The notes under the pieces: generated by a model
What the model was told of the DNA's origin: nothing
Database searches by the model: none
The model's input: only the letters and a program-made list of their open reading frames with translations
DNA from: Falsiroseomonas sp041690465
GTDB taxonomy: Bacteria > Pseudomonadota > Alphaproteobacteria > Acetobacterales > Acetobacteraceae
Reading direction: 5' to 3'
Length of the DNA stretch: 64,000 nt
Assembly (NCBI RefSeq): GCF_041690465.1
Contig: NZ_JAWLHG010000016.1
Span: 44,146-108,145 of the forward strand
Translations under genes and position numbers: made by a program
Shown here: piece by piece, positions 18,464-26,849 of the stretch
Layout: every line of letters begins with the position of its first letter
How positions within the stretch are numbered: the first letter of the stretch is position 1

Positions 18464-19198
18464 ATGGCACAGGGCGCTTCGCGCATCGCCGTGGTCGAGG
18501 ACGAGGCGGACCTCCGCGAGGTCATCGTCGAGTATCTGCACGCCCAGGGCTTCGCGGCGCTACCCTGCGCCGATGGCGCCGCGCTCGACGCCGCGCTGGC
18601 CGAGGCGCCCCTGGAGGCCGTGCTGCTCGACCTCAACCTGCCGCGCGAGGGCGGGCTCTCCATCGCGCGCCGGCTGCGGGCGCTGCCGGCACCGCCCGGA
18701 ATCCTGATGGTGACCGCGCTCGGCGAGGCGACGGACCGCGTCGTCGGCCTGGAACTCGGCGCCGACGACTACATCGGCAAGCCATTCGAGCTCCGCGAGC
18801 TGCTGGCCAGGCTGCGGAGCGTGCTGCGCCGCCGCCGTGCCCGCGGCGTGGCGGCCGCGCCGCCGGCGACGCGGCCTGCGCCCGCGCCGGAGGAGACGCG
18901 CTTCGCCGGGTATCGCCTGCTGCCCGCGGAGCGCCGCCTGCTCGACCGGGACGGCGCCGAGGTGCCGCTGACGCCGATGGAGTTCGACCTGCTGCAGCAC
19001 CTTGCCGAGCACCCCGGCCAGGTGCTGACGCGCGAGCGGCTGCTGCGCCTCTCGCACGGCAAGCCGGCCGATCCCTTCGACCGCTCGGTGGACATCCGCA
19101 TCACCCGGCTGCGGCGCAAGCTGGAAGCCGATCCCGCCAATCCCCGCCTGATCCGCACCGTGCGCGGCCAGGGCTACACCTTCGCCCCCGATGACTGA
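18464..19198 (+). CDS. OmpR-family response regulator
   Basis: The protein has 244 residues. The receiver domain (about 5-120) has the acidic pair Glu12/Asp13, phospho-acceptor Asp56 in LLDLNLP and the lysine in DDYIGKPFEL. After an Ala/Pro linker, a winged-helix domain (about 145-240) contains PLTPMEFDLLQHLAEHPGQVLTRERLL and RSVDIRITRLRRKLE, ending with RTVRGQGYTF. It binds DNA and activates or represses genes when phosphorylated. The 3' end overlaps the start of the kinase gene by 8 nt, so the two form one operon and very likely one signalling pair. Target genes are unknown; the divergent exported protein is a candidate. Confidence 0.93.
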   Translation: MAQGASRIAVVEDEADLREVIVEYLHAQGFAALPCADGAALDAALAEAPLEAVLLDLNLPREGGLSIARRLRALPAPPGILMVTALGEATDRVVGLELGADDYIGKPFELRELLARLRSVLRRRRARGVAAAPPATRPAPAPEETRFAGYRLLPAERRLLDRDGAEVPLTPMEFDLLQHLAEHPGQVLTRERLLRLSHGKPADPFDRSVDIRITRLRRKLEADPANPRLIRTVRGQGYTFAPDD

Positions 19199-20753
19199 GA
19201 AGGAAGACACCGAAACCCTGCTCGCCCGCCTGACCGAGGCGGAGGCGCTGAAGCAGGGCGTGATCGACGCCGCCCTCGACGCGGTGATCACCGCCGACCG
19301 GGACTGCCGGGTGATCGGCTGGAACGCCGCGGCGGAGCGGATCTTCGGCCATCGCGCCGCGGAGATCATGGGCCGCCCGATCGGCGACACCATCGTGCCC
19401 CCGCACCACCGCGACGCGCATGAGGCCGGTCTCGCCCGCTATCACCGCACGGGCTGCCCGCACGTGCTCGGCCAGCGGCTTGAGATGGAGGCGATGCGCG
19501 CCGATGGCAGCATCTTTCCCTGCGAGCTCTCGATCCATGAGGTGAAGGCGGCGGGCAGGGTGTTCTTCACCGCCTGGCTGCGCGACCTGACGCCGATGGT
19601 GCAGGCGCAGGTCGAGCTCGCCCGGCAACGCGAGCGGCTGCACCAGTCCGAGAAGATGAGCGCGCTCGGCAGTCTGCTGGCCGGCGTCGCGCATGAGCTG
19701 AACAACCCGCTCGCGGTGGTGGTGGCGCAGACCACCATGCTGGAGACGATGGCGAAGGACAGCGCGGTGCGCGAGCGCGCTGCGCGCATCCACGCCGCCG
19801 CGGCGCGCTGCGGGCGGATCGTCAAGACCTTCCTCGCCATGGTGCGCCAGCAAGCACCGGTGCGCGTGCCGGTGGAGGCCAATGCCGCGCTGCGCGGTGC
19901 GCTGGAGCTTGCCGCGTATGGCCTGCGCTCCGCCGGCATCGCGGTGGAGCAGGCGCTCGACCCTGCCCTGCCCCGGATCCACGCCGATCCCGACCAGCTC
20001 GGCCAGGTGGCGGTCAACCTGGTGGTGAACGCCCAGGCGGTGCTGGCCGACCGGCCGGAGCCGCGGATCATCCGGCTGGAAAGCTGGGCGGAGCCGGATG
20101 GCGGCATCGGCCTGGCGGTCGAGGATAACGGGCCGGGTGTGCCGGACGATCTGCGCGAGCGGATCTTCGAGCCCTATGTCACCACCAAGCCGCTCGGCGC
20201 CGGCACGGGACTCGGCCTCGCGGTGTGCCGCAACATCCTCGGCGCGCATGGCGGCACCATCGGGCTGGAGCCCGGCCGGCTGGGCGGTGCGCGCTTCGTG
20301 GTGCGTCTGCCGCCGGACGACGCGCAGGAGGCAGCGGCGCCCGCCGCCGCGCCCGACATCGGAGCGCAGCGGCAGCGCGTGCTGGTGGTGGACGACGAGC
20401 CGGAAGTCGGCGCGGCGCTCGCCGATCTGCTCGGCCTGCACGGCATCGCGGCAGAGACGGTGCACGACATTCCGGCCGCCCTGGCGCGACTGGCGGCGAG
20501 CCGGTTCGACGCGGTGTTCTGCGACCTCAGGATGCCGGGTGGTGGTGGCGCCGCGCTCTACCGGCAGGCGATCGCGCTGCACCCGCATCTGCGCGGGCGC
20601 TTCGCCTTCGTCACCGGCGATACCGTCGCCGGCCCGTCGGCGATCGCCGCCCTCGACACGGAGCATCCGCCCCCAATTCTGGAGAAGCCCTTCGCACCGC
20701 AGGAACTGGCGGAGATCCTGCAACGCATCCACGAGCAGGCTGCGGGCGGCTGA
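19191..20753 (+). CDS. Hybrid PAS sensor histidine kinase with C-terminal receiver
   Basis: The 520-residue protein starts at ATG 19191, inside the end of the regulator gene. A PAS domain (about 18-135, ITADRDCRVIGWNAAAERIFGH) is followed by a HisKA segment with His168 in GVAHELNNPL, an HATPase domain (NLVVNAQAVL, EDNGPGVPDD, GTGLGLAV) and a receiver domain with Asp445 in FCDLRMPG and a lysine in LEKPF. No membrane helix is seen, so it senses a cytoplasmic cue through the PAS domain. It should phosphorylate its own receiver and the OmpR-type partner upstream. The signal is not known; the arsenic genes begin 78 nt downstream, but a functional link is unproven. Confidence 0.92.
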   Translation: MTEKEDTETLLARLTEAEALKQGVIDAALDAVITADRDCRVIGWNAAAERIFGHRAAEIMGRPIGDTIVPPHHRDAHEAGLARYHRTGCPHVLGQRLEMEAMRADGSIFPCELSIHEVKAAGRVFFTAWLRDLTPMVQAQVELARQRERLHQSEKMSALGSLLAGVAHELNNPLAVVVAQTTMLETMAKDSAVRERAARIHAAAARCGRIVKTFLAMVRQQAPVRVPVEANAALRGALELAAYGLRSAGIAVEQALDPALPRIHADPDQLGQVAVNLVVNAQAVLADRPEPRIIRLESWAEPDGGIGLAVEDNGPGVPDDLRERIFEPYVTTKPLGAGTGLGLAVCRNILGAHGGTIGLEPGRLGGARFVVRLPPDDAQEAAAPAAAPDIGAQRQRVLVVDDEPEVGAALADLLGLHGIAAETVHDIPAALARLAASRFDAVFCDLRMPGGGGAALYRQAIALHPHLRGRFAFVTGDTVAGPSAIAALDTEHPPPILEKPFAPQELAEILQRIHEQAAGG

Positions 20754-20813
20754 ACCGATAGGCGGCCGGGTCGTCGGCCCGTCATCGAAGATTCACGGGC
20801 AGACCTGCCTTCC

Positions 20814-20837
20814 TTCCATTATCCACGAATCATGGAA
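20814..20837. promoter_or_regulatory. Inverted repeat over the arsRC start
   Basis: TTCCAT (20814-20819) and ATGGAA (20832-20837) form an inverted repeat around 12 nt, overlapping the start codon of the ArsR-ArsC gene. A self-repressing ArsR site here would fit, but the short arms make this a weak call. Confidence 0.25.
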
Positions 20838-21689
20838 ACGACGGCGGCCGCCATCGCCTTCGCGTCGCTCGGCCAGGAGACGCGGCTCGACCTGCTGCGC
20901 GCACTGCTTGCCGCCGGGCCGAGCGGCATGGCGGCCGGCGACATCGCCGCCCGTCTCGGGGTGCCGCCCTCCACCCTCTCCTTCCACCTGCGCGCACTGG
21001 AACAGGCCGGCCTGATCGCCGCGACCCGCCAGGGCCGCCAGTTGATCTACGCGGCGCAGATCGCCCGACTGCGCGCCTTGCTCGCCTTCCTCGTCGAGGC
21101 GTGCTGCGGCGGCGAGCCGGCGCGCTGCGGCGACCTGCACCGCCTGCTCGACACCCAAGCGGAGAGTTCCGGGATGAAACCAGCGGTCTTCAACGTGCTG
21201 TTCCTCTGCACACGCAACTCCGCGCGCTCGATCATGGGGGAGGCCATCCTGAACCAGATCGGCGAGGGGCGTTTCCGTGCCTTCTCCGCAGGATCCGCCC
21301 CCTCCCCCGACGGGCCACTGCCGGAGGTTCTGCAGCAGCTCAAGGCGCTCGGCCACGATGTCTCGGCGCTGAGATCGAAATCCTGGGATGCGTTCACCGG
21401 GCCTGATGCGCCGCGCATGGATTTCGTCATCGCGCTCTGCGACACGCTGGCCGGCCAGGTCTGCCCCGATTTCGGCGAAACCACGATCACCGCGGCCTGG
21501 CCGCTGCCGGATCCGGCGAAGTTCAACGGCAGCGCGCCGGAACGCGCGACGCTGCTGAACGAGCTGTACGCAGCGCTGCACCGGCGCCTCGGCATCTTCA
21601 CCAGCCTGCCCTTCGGCGCGCTGGACCGGATGGCCCTGAAGGCGCGCGTGGATGAGCTGGCGGCGCCGCCGGCCATGGCACGCCGCTGA
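20832..21689 (+). CDS. ArsR repressor fused to thioredoxin-type arsenate reductase ArsC
   Basis: The protein has 285 residues. Residues 1-105 are an ArsR winged helix (PPSTLSFHLRALEQAGLI) ending in Cys91, Cys92 and Cys99. That spacing is close to the C-terminal arsenite-sensing cysteines of Acidithiobacillus-type ArsR. From about residue 115 a low-molecular-weight phosphatase-fold ArsC follows: the P-loop CTRNSARS begins at Cys126, and Cys203 and Cys211 fit the two resolving cysteines. The fusion would sense arsenite and also reduce arsenate. It heads a three-gene group with GAPDH (20 nt downstream) and arsJ. Such fusions are known in other bacteria. Confidence 0.9.
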   Translation: METTAAAIAFASLGQETRLDLLRALLAAGPSGMAAGDIAARLGVPPSTLSFHLRALEQAGLIAATRQGRQLIYAAQIARLRALLAFLVEACCGGEPARCGDLHRLLDTQAESSGMKPAVFNVLFLCTRNSARSIMGEAILNQIGEGRFRAFSAGSAPSPDGPLPEVLQQLKALGHDVSALRSKSWDAFTGPDAPRMDFVIALCDTLAGQVCPDFGETTITAAWPLPDPAKFNGSAPERATLLNELYAALHRRLGIFTSLPFGALDRMALKARVDELAAPPAMARR

Positions 21690-21709
21690 GCCCCATCGGG
21701 AGATCGAGG

Positions 21710-22750
21710 ATGAAGGTCGGGATCAGCGGCATGGGCCGCATCGGGCGCCTGGCACTGCGCGCCGCAATGGGCGCGGCCGAGCGGCAGAAGGAGGATCCGC
21801 GTCGCGGCAACCGGCTGGAGGTGGTGCACCTGAACGAGATCCGTGGCGGTGCCGCCGCCTGCGCCCATCTGCTGGAATTCGACAGCGTGCAGGGCCGTTG
21901 GCGCGCGCCGATCGCGGCGGAGGAAGGCGCGCTGCGCATCGGCGACCGGCGCCTGACCTTCTCGGAGCACGCGAAGCCGGCAGAGATCCCGTGGGGTGAT
22001 CTCGGCGTGGAGCTGGTGCTGGAATGCACCGGGAAATTCCTCTCTCCCGAGACGCTGCAGGGACATCTCGACCGTGGCGCGAAACGGGTGATCGTGGCGG
22101 CGCCGGTGAAGTTCGAGAGCGTGCTGAACATCGTGTTGGGCGTGAACGAGGGGCTATACGACCCCGCGCGGCACCGGATCGTGACCGCCGCCTCCTGCAC
22201 CACGAACTGCCTCGCCCCGGTGGTGAAGGTGGTGCACGAGGCGATCGGCATCCGCCACGGCCAGATCACCACCATCCACGACCCGACCAACACCAACGTC
22301 GTCGTGGACGCGCCGCACAAGGACCTGCGACGGGCGCGCTCCGCGATGCTCTCGCTGCAGCCGACCACGACCGGCAGCGCGACGGCGATCGCGCTGATCT
22401 ATCCGGAGCTGAAGGGCAAGCTGAACGGCCATGCGGTGCGCGCGCCGGTGCTGAACGCCTCGCTCACCGACTGCGTGTTCGAGATGGCGCGCGAGACCAG
22501 CGCGGAGAAGGTCAACGCGCTGTTCCGCGCCGCTGCCAGCGGTCCGCTCGCCGGCATCCTGGGCTATGAGGCGCGGCCGCTGGTCAGCGCGGACTACGCG
22601 CGCGACACGCGCAGCGCCATCGTGGACGCGCCGAGCACCATGGTCACGGATGGCACGCTGCTGAAGGTCTATGCCTGGTACGACAACGAGATGGGCTATG
22701 CCTGCCGCATGGTCGATCTCGCCTGCCACATGCAGGCCCTGGGGATCTGA
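21710..22750 (+). CDS. Glyceraldehyde-3-phosphate dehydrogenase of the ArsJ arsenate-efflux pathway
   Basis: The 346-residue GAPDH has an NAD-binding start (GISGMGRIGRLALR) and the catalytic cysteine in ASCTTNCLAPVVK, with the conserved HDPTNTN and YDNEMGY segments. It is a full-length, apparently active enzyme. Between ArsR-ArsC and ArsJ, its expected job is to use arsenate in place of phosphate. That yields the unstable 1-arseno-3-phosphoglycerate, which ArsJ exports. This pathway is established for arsJ-linked GAPDH genes. It is spaced 20 nt from the previous stop and 4 nt from arsJ. It could in principle also serve central metabolism. Confidence 0.9.
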   Translation: MKVGISGMGRIGRLALRAAMGAAERQKEDPRRGNRLEVVHLNEIRGGAAACAHLLEFDSVQGRWRAPIAAEEGALRIGDRRLTFSEHAKPAEIPWGDLGVELVLECTGKFLSPETLQGHLDRGAKRVIVAAPVKFESVLNIVLGVNEGLYDPARHRIVTAASCTTNCLAPVVKVVHEAIGIRHGQITTIHDPTNTNVVVDAPHKDLRRARSAMLSLQPTTTGSATAIALIYPELKGKLNGHAVRAPVLNASLTDCVFEMARETSAEKVNALFRAAASGPLAGILGYEARPLVSADYARDTRSAIVDAPSTMVTDGTLLKVYAWYDNEMGYACRMVDLACHMQALGI

Positions 22751-22754
22751 GGGG

Positions 22755-24065
22755 ATGAGCAGCACCGCGGCGGCGCCGGCGGGGGCGGGCATCCGCAACT
22801 ATGCCATCGTCACCGCCGCCTATTGGGGCTTCACGCTGACCGATGGCGCGCTGCGCATGCTGGTGCTGCTGCACTTCTTCCGGCTCGGCTATTCGCCCTT
22901 CACGCTGGCATTCCTGTTCCTGCTCTACGAGGCGGCGGGGATCGGCGCCAACCTGATCGGCGGCTGGCTCGCCACCCGCTTCGGCATCGCGCGGATGCTG
23001 GCGGTGGGGCTGGCGACGCAGATGGCGGGCTTTCTCATGCTCTCGGCGGTTTCGCCCGGCTGGGCGGCGGCACTCTCGGTCGCCTGGGTGGTGGCGGCGC
23101 AGGGCGTCTGCGGCGTCGCCAAGGACCTGACCAAGACCGCGAGCAAGAGCGCGATCAAGCTGATCCACGATGGCACCTTCGGCGCGGCGGCCGATTCACG
23201 ACTCCGGGCTTCGCCCCCCGGCGATCGGACGCCCGGCGCGGCGCCCGGGCGGCTGTTCCGCTGGGTGGCGTTCTTCACCGGCAGCAAGAACGCGATGAAG
23301 GGCGCCGGCTTCTTCCTGGGCGGGCTGCTGCTCGAATCGCTCGGCTTCCGCGGCGCACTGTGGGCGATGGCGGCAATGCTCGCGCTGGTGCTCGCCGGCG
23401 TCGCGCTCTCGCTGCCGCCGATGATGGGCCGGGCGAAGGCGTCGAGATCGGCGAAGGAGCTGTTCGCGAAGAATGCCGGCGTCAACCTGCTTGCCGCCGC
23501 GCGCGTGTTCCTGTTCGGCGCCCGCGACGTGTGGTTCGTGGTGGGCCTGCCGGTGTTCCTTTACGCCAGCGGCTGGACCTTCACGATGGTCGGCGGCTTC
23601 CTCGCGGTGTGGACCATCGGCTATGGCGTGATCCAGGCGAGCGCGCCGGCGGTGGTGCGGCGCAGCGCGGACGGGCTGTCGGCCGAGGTGCCCGCGGCAC
23701 GCGCCTGGTCGCTGGCGCTGGCGCTGGTGCCGGTGGCGCTCGCGGCGATGATGCTGGCCGGCGTGCCCCGGCCGGACCTCTTCGTGCCGGCGGGTCTCTG
23801 CGTTTTCGGGGTGCTCTTCGCGGTGAATTCCTCGGTTCATTCCTACCTGGTGCTGGCCTATGCGGGCAGCGAGAAGGCGGCGGAGGACGTCGGCTTCTAC
23901 TACGCCGCCAATGCCGCCGGACGCTTCGCGGGGACGCTGCTCTCGGGCCTGCTCTACGCCTGGGCGGGGCTGGAGGCGTGCCTGCTGGGCGCGGCGGCGA
24001 TGCTCGCGCTGTGCTGGGCCGTGACGCTGCGCTTGCCGCTGCAACGCGAGGCCCGCACGGCCTAA
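22755..24065 (+). CDS. arsJ: ArsJ, MFS exporter of 1-arseno-3-phosphoglycerate
   Basis: The protein has 436 residues and about 12 membrane helices. It starts at ATG 22755, 4 nt after the GAPDH stop with GAGGGG upstream. Family marks are RNYAIVTAAYWGFTLTDGALRMLVLLHF, GVAKDLTKTASKSAIKL and FTGSKNAMKGAGFFLGGLLLE. It pumps the organoarsenical made by GAPDH out of the cell. An unusual stretch of about 20 residues rich in Pro, Gly and Arg (encoded around 23190-23250) interrupts the loop between the SAIKL and FTGSKN motifs. The DNA there is strongly palindromic. The 3' end overlaps the convergent MFS gene by 4 nt. Confidence 0.9.
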   Translation: MSSTAAAPAGAGIRNYAIVTAAYWGFTLTDGALRMLVLLHFFRLGYSPFTLAFLFLLYEAAGIGANLIGGWLATRFGIARMLAVGLATQMAGFLMLSAVSPGWAAALSVAWVVAAQGVCGVAKDLTKTASKSAIKLIHDGTFGAAADSRLRASPPGDRTPGAAPGRLFRWVAFFTGSKNAMKGAGFFLGGLLLESLGFRGALWAMAAMLALVLAGVALSLPPMMGRAKASRSAKELFAKNAGVNLLAAARVFLFGARDVWFVVGLPVFLYASGWTFTMVGGFLAVWTIGYGVIQASAPAVVRRSADGLSAEVPAARAWSLALALVPVALAAMMLAGVPRPDLFVPAGLCVFGVLFAVNSSVHSYLVLAYAGSEKAAEDVGFYYAANAAGRFAGTLLSGLLYAWAGLEACLLGAAAMLALCWAVTLRLPLQREARTA

Positions 24066-25429
24066 CGCCGGCCGCGCAGCAGCCAGATCAGCACCGCGCC
24101 GCAGAGTGCCGCCGCCAGCAGCAGGCTGCCGCGGAAGGCCCTCAGGAAGGCCTCGTCACCTGCCGTGCCACCGTTCAGCGCCGCTTCCTCCAGCGCGCCG
24201 AACAGCAGCGTCAGCAGCGACGCCGCCGCGACGATCCCGAGGGTGCGCGTCATCATCGCCAGGCTTCCCGCCACGCCGCGATCCTGCTTCGGCAACGTCG
24301 CCGTCACCGTATCGGTGTAGCTGACCTGCAGCAGGCCAAGGCCGACGCCGTGCAGCAGCAGCGCGGCAAGCAGCACGAGGAAGGGCGTGGCCTCCGCCCA
24401 GAACCCCATCAGCCCCAGGCCACCGCCGGTGAGCGCCACGCCCGCCCCAACCATCCGCGCCGCCGGGACGCGCCCGAGCAGCCAACCGCCGGCGACCGCC
24501 GCAAGCATCGTGCCGGCCGGGGAGGCCGCGAGCACCAGGCCGGCCAGGGCGGTCGGCCAACCCGCCACGCGTGCCAGGTAGTAGGGAACGAAGAGCAGCA
24601 CCGCGAAGCCCGCCAGGTTCACCAGCGCGTTCGCGGCGTTCAGCCTGGCGAAGCCCGGCAGGCGGAAGACCGCCAGGGCGATGACCGGGTGCGCCGCGCG
24701 CCGGCTGCGTTGCAGGAACCCCCAGCCCGCGGCCAGCGCAAGCATGGCGAGCAGCGGCGCCCAATGGCCGCCATCGCCGAGATGGCGAAGCTGGTTGATG
24801 GCCAGCAGCGCGCTACCGATCGTCAGGGTCAGCAGCGCCGCGCCCGACGCGTCGAACGGCTCGCGTGGCGTCGTGCGCGGCGGCGCACGCAAGTCCCACA
24901 GCAGCACCAGTGCGAGCAGCACGATCGGCGCCCGGAACCAGAACACCGCCGGCCATCCCCATTGCGCGACCAGCGCTCCGCCCAGCATCGGCCCAAGCGC
25001 GGAGCCGGCGGCGAACATCAGGCCGTAGATGCCGAGCACCCTTGCCCGCAGCGCCTCCGGGAACAGCCCGGTCGCCAGCGCCGGGCCGCAGCTGATGACC
25101 AGCGCGGCGCCGACGCCCTGCAGGACGCGGCTCAGCAGCAGCCATTCGTAGCTGGGCGCGAGCGCACAGAGCAGTAGCGCGACCGCGCTCCACGCCAGCC
25201 CGGCGCGGAACACCAGCGCATGGCCGAAGATGTCGCCGAGCCGGCCGATGCCCAGCATCAGGCTGCCATAGGTCAGCACGTAGCAGATCACGAGCCATTG
25301 GATCCCGGGCAGCGCCAGGCCGAAATGCGCGGTGATCGGCGGGAAGGCGATGTTCAGCGCAGTGTCGAGCGGCACCACGAGGCTGCCGAGCCCGATCAGC
25401 ACAAGGCGGCGCGCCGCGACGATGTCCAT
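24062..25429 (-). CDS. DHA2-type MFS drug/solute exporter
   Basis: The protein has 455 residues and about 14 hydrophobic segments. It starts at ATG 25429, GGAAGG upstream, giving MDIVAARRLVLIGLGSLVVPLDTALNIAFPPI; the open frame further upstream includes a hairpin and is non-coding. The LDTALNIAFP and GIGRLGDIFGHA motifs and the VLQGVGAALVISCGPALATGLFP segment place it with EmrB/QacA-like proton-driven exporters. It is divergent from a TetR regulator 112 nt away, which probably represses it. The substrate is unknown. Convergent 4-nt overlap with arsJ means the two transcripts collide. Confidence 0.85.
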   Translation of the reverse strand: MDIVAARRLVLIGLGSLVVPLDTALNIAFPPITAHFGLALPGIQWLVICYVLTYGSLMLGIGRLGDIFGHALVFRAGLAWSAVALLLCALAPSYEWLLLSRVLQGVGAALVISCGPALATGLFPEALRARVLGIYGLMFAAGSALGPMLGGALVAQWGWPAVFWFRAPIVLLALVLLWDLRAPPRTTPREPFDASGAALLTLTIGSALLAINQLRHLGDGGHWAPLLAMLALAAGWGFLQRSRRAAHPVIALAVFRLPGFARLNAANALVNLAGFAVLLFVPYYLARVAGWPTALAGLVLAASPAGTMLAAVAGGWLLGRVPAARMVGAGVALTGGGLGLMGFWAEATPFLVLLAALLLHGVGLGLLQVSYTDTVTATLPKQDRGVAGSLAMMTRTLGIVAAASLLTLLFGALEEAALNGGTAGDEAFLRAFRGSLLLAAALCGAVLIWLLRGRR

Positions 25430-25457
25430 GCCTTCCAGCTTCCAGAGGCTCGGCCCC

Positions 25458-25486
25458 GGATGCAAGGCGCCGCGCGCCTTGCATCC
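25458..25486. promoter_or_regulatory. Perfect inverted repeat in the MFS leader
   Basis: GGATGCAAGGCGC (25458-25470) and its exact complement (25474-25486) flank a 3-nt CGC loop. The repeat lies 29-57 nt upstream of the MFS ATG. As RNA it would form a very stable stem in the MFS leader; as DNA it could be an operator. Confidence 0.5.
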
Positions 25487-25504
25487 CACCACGGCCGATG
25501 TATA

Positions 25505-25522
25505 TCGTTCGCTAAACAACGA
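25505..25522. promoter_or_regulatory. Candidate TetR operator
   Basis: TCGTT-N8-AACGA is an inverted repeat 20 nt before the TetR start codon, inside an AT-richer patch (TATATCGTTCGCTAAACAAC) that may also hold promoter elements. Its position suits autoregulation and control of the divergent MFS gene. Confidence 0.45.
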
Positions 25523-25541
25523 GGTAGGTTGCCCAGGACGC

Positions 25542-26141
25542 ATGGCCCGCCCGCGCACCTTCGACGAGGATGCCGTACTCGATGCGGCGACCGACCGCTT
25601 CTGGCGGCATGGCTACGCCGCGACCTCGGTCCGCGATCTCGGCGCGGCGATGGGGCTGGCCGCACCGAGCCTCTACAACGCCTTCGGCGACAAGCACGCG
25701 CTGTTCACGCGCTGCCTCGACCGCTACCTCGACGGCGGCATGCGGGAGCGGATCCGGCGGCTGGAGGCGACGCGCACGGCCCGCGCCGCGATCGAAGCCT
25801 TCCTCGACGAGGTGGTCGCGCGTTCGCTGGAGGACAGGCGCGGCTGCCTGCTGGTGAACTCCGCGCTGGAGGTCGCGCCGCACGATCCCGAGATCGGCAC
25901 GGTCATCGCCGAGCGCCTTGGCGAGCTGGAGGGCTTCTTCCTTCGCTGCATCCGCGCGGCGCAGCGCGACGGCACGGCGAACCCGGCGCATCGCGCGCAT
26001 GATCTGGCGCGGCTGCTGCTGACCACGGTGCTGGGCCTGCGCGTGCTCGCGCGCGCCCGGCCCGAGCCGGCGGTGCTGCGGGGCGCCGCGCGACAGGCGC
26101 TGGCGCTGCTCGACCCGCCGGCCAAAGGACAGGACCGGTGA
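25542..26141 (+). CDS. TetR/AcrR-family regulator
   Basis: The 199-residue protein starts at ATG 25542. Its N-terminal helix-turn-helix reads VLDAATDRFWRHGYAATSVRDLGAAMGLAAPSLYNAFGDKHALF. The C-terminal part (residues 60-199) is the ligand-binding helical domain, with RGCLLVNSALEVAPHDPEI as in TetR proteins near MFS exporters. It probably represses the divergent exporter until an inducer binds. The downstream GST gene begins 27 nt later and may be in the same transcript. Confidence 0.9.
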   Translation: MARPRTFDEDAVLDAATDRFWRHGYAATSVRDLGAAMGLAAPSLYNAFGDKHALFTRCLDRYLDGGMRERIRRLEATRTARAAIEAFLDEVVARSLEDRRGCLLVNSALEVAPHDPEIGTVIAERLGELEGFFLRCIRAAQRDGTANPAHRAHDLARLLLTTVLGLRVLARARPEPAVLRGAARQALALLDPPAKGQDR

Positions 26142-26168
26142 TCCACCCGCAGCACAAGGCAGACTGAG

Positions 26169-26849
26169 ATGCCGCTCCAGCTCTACGAACTCTGCGGCAA
26201 GGATCCGCAGCGCGTATTCAGCCCCTTCTGCTGGCGCAGCCGCATGGCGCTGGCGCAGAAGGGCCTCGAATTCGAGAGTGTCCCCTGGCGCTTCACCGAG
26301 ACGCAGCGGCTTGCCTTCGCGGGCCACGACAAGGTGCCGGTGCTGGTGGACGGCGACCGCGTGGTGCCGGATTCCTGGGCCATCGCGCAGTATCTCGACG
26401 AGGCCTATCCGGCAGCGCCCAGCCTGCTGCATGGGCGGCCCTCCGCCTACCGCTTCATCGCCGCATGGAACGACAGCGTGGTGCAGCCCGGCATCGGGCG
26501 GCTGATCGTCTCCGACATCCCGCCGCTGCTCGACGAGGCGGCGCTTGGCTATTTCGTCGCGAGCCGGGAGAAGCGCTACGGCATGCCGCTGGCGCAGGTC
26601 ACCGCCGACCGGGAGGCGCGGTTACCGGCCTTCCGCGCCGCGCTGCAGCCGCTGCGCCTGACGCTGGCGGCGCAACCCTTCCTGGGCGGCGAGGCGCCGG
26701 ATTATGCCGACCTGATCGTCTTCGGCAGCTTCATGTGGGCGCGCTGCGTGAGCAGGTTGGCGCTGCTCGAGGCGGATGACGCGGTGCATGCATGGCGCGA
26801 GCGGATGCTCGACCTGCATGGCGGGCTGGCCCGCCGCGCGCCATGCTGA
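26169..26849 (+). CDS. Glutathione S-transferase family protein (etherase-like N-terminus)
   Basis: The protein has 226 residues. The thioredoxin-fold half contains YELCGKDPQRVFSPFCWRSRMALAQKGLEFE, then VPVLVDGD and a PDSWAIAQYLDEAYP glutathione-binding stretch. The C-terminal half is helical. The SPFCWR pattern recalls the LigE/LigF beta-etherase branch, but that branch is also widespread in strains with no lignin degradation. It likely conjugates or removes a group from a hydrophobic molecule in the cytoplasm. Its stop overlaps the start of the dehalogenase by 7 nt, so the two enzymes are made together, perhaps for detoxifying a halogenated compound. Confidence 0.82.
   Translation: MPLQLYELCGKDPQRVFSPFCWRSRMALAQKGLEFESVPWRFTETQRLAFAGHDKVPVLVDGDRVVPDSWAIAQYLDEAYPAAPSLLHGRPSAYRFIAAWNDSVVQPGIGRLIVSDIPPLLDEAALGYFVASREKRYGMPLAQVTADREARLPAFRAALQPLRLTLAAQPFLGGEAPDYADLIVFGSFMWARCVSRLALLEADDAVHAWRERMLDLHGGLARRAPC

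Noticed and set aside
20754..20831. Terminator between the kinase gene and arsRC
   Set aside because: GGCCGGG and CCCGG-like stretches are present but give no convincing stem with a proper loop; read-through cannot be excluded.
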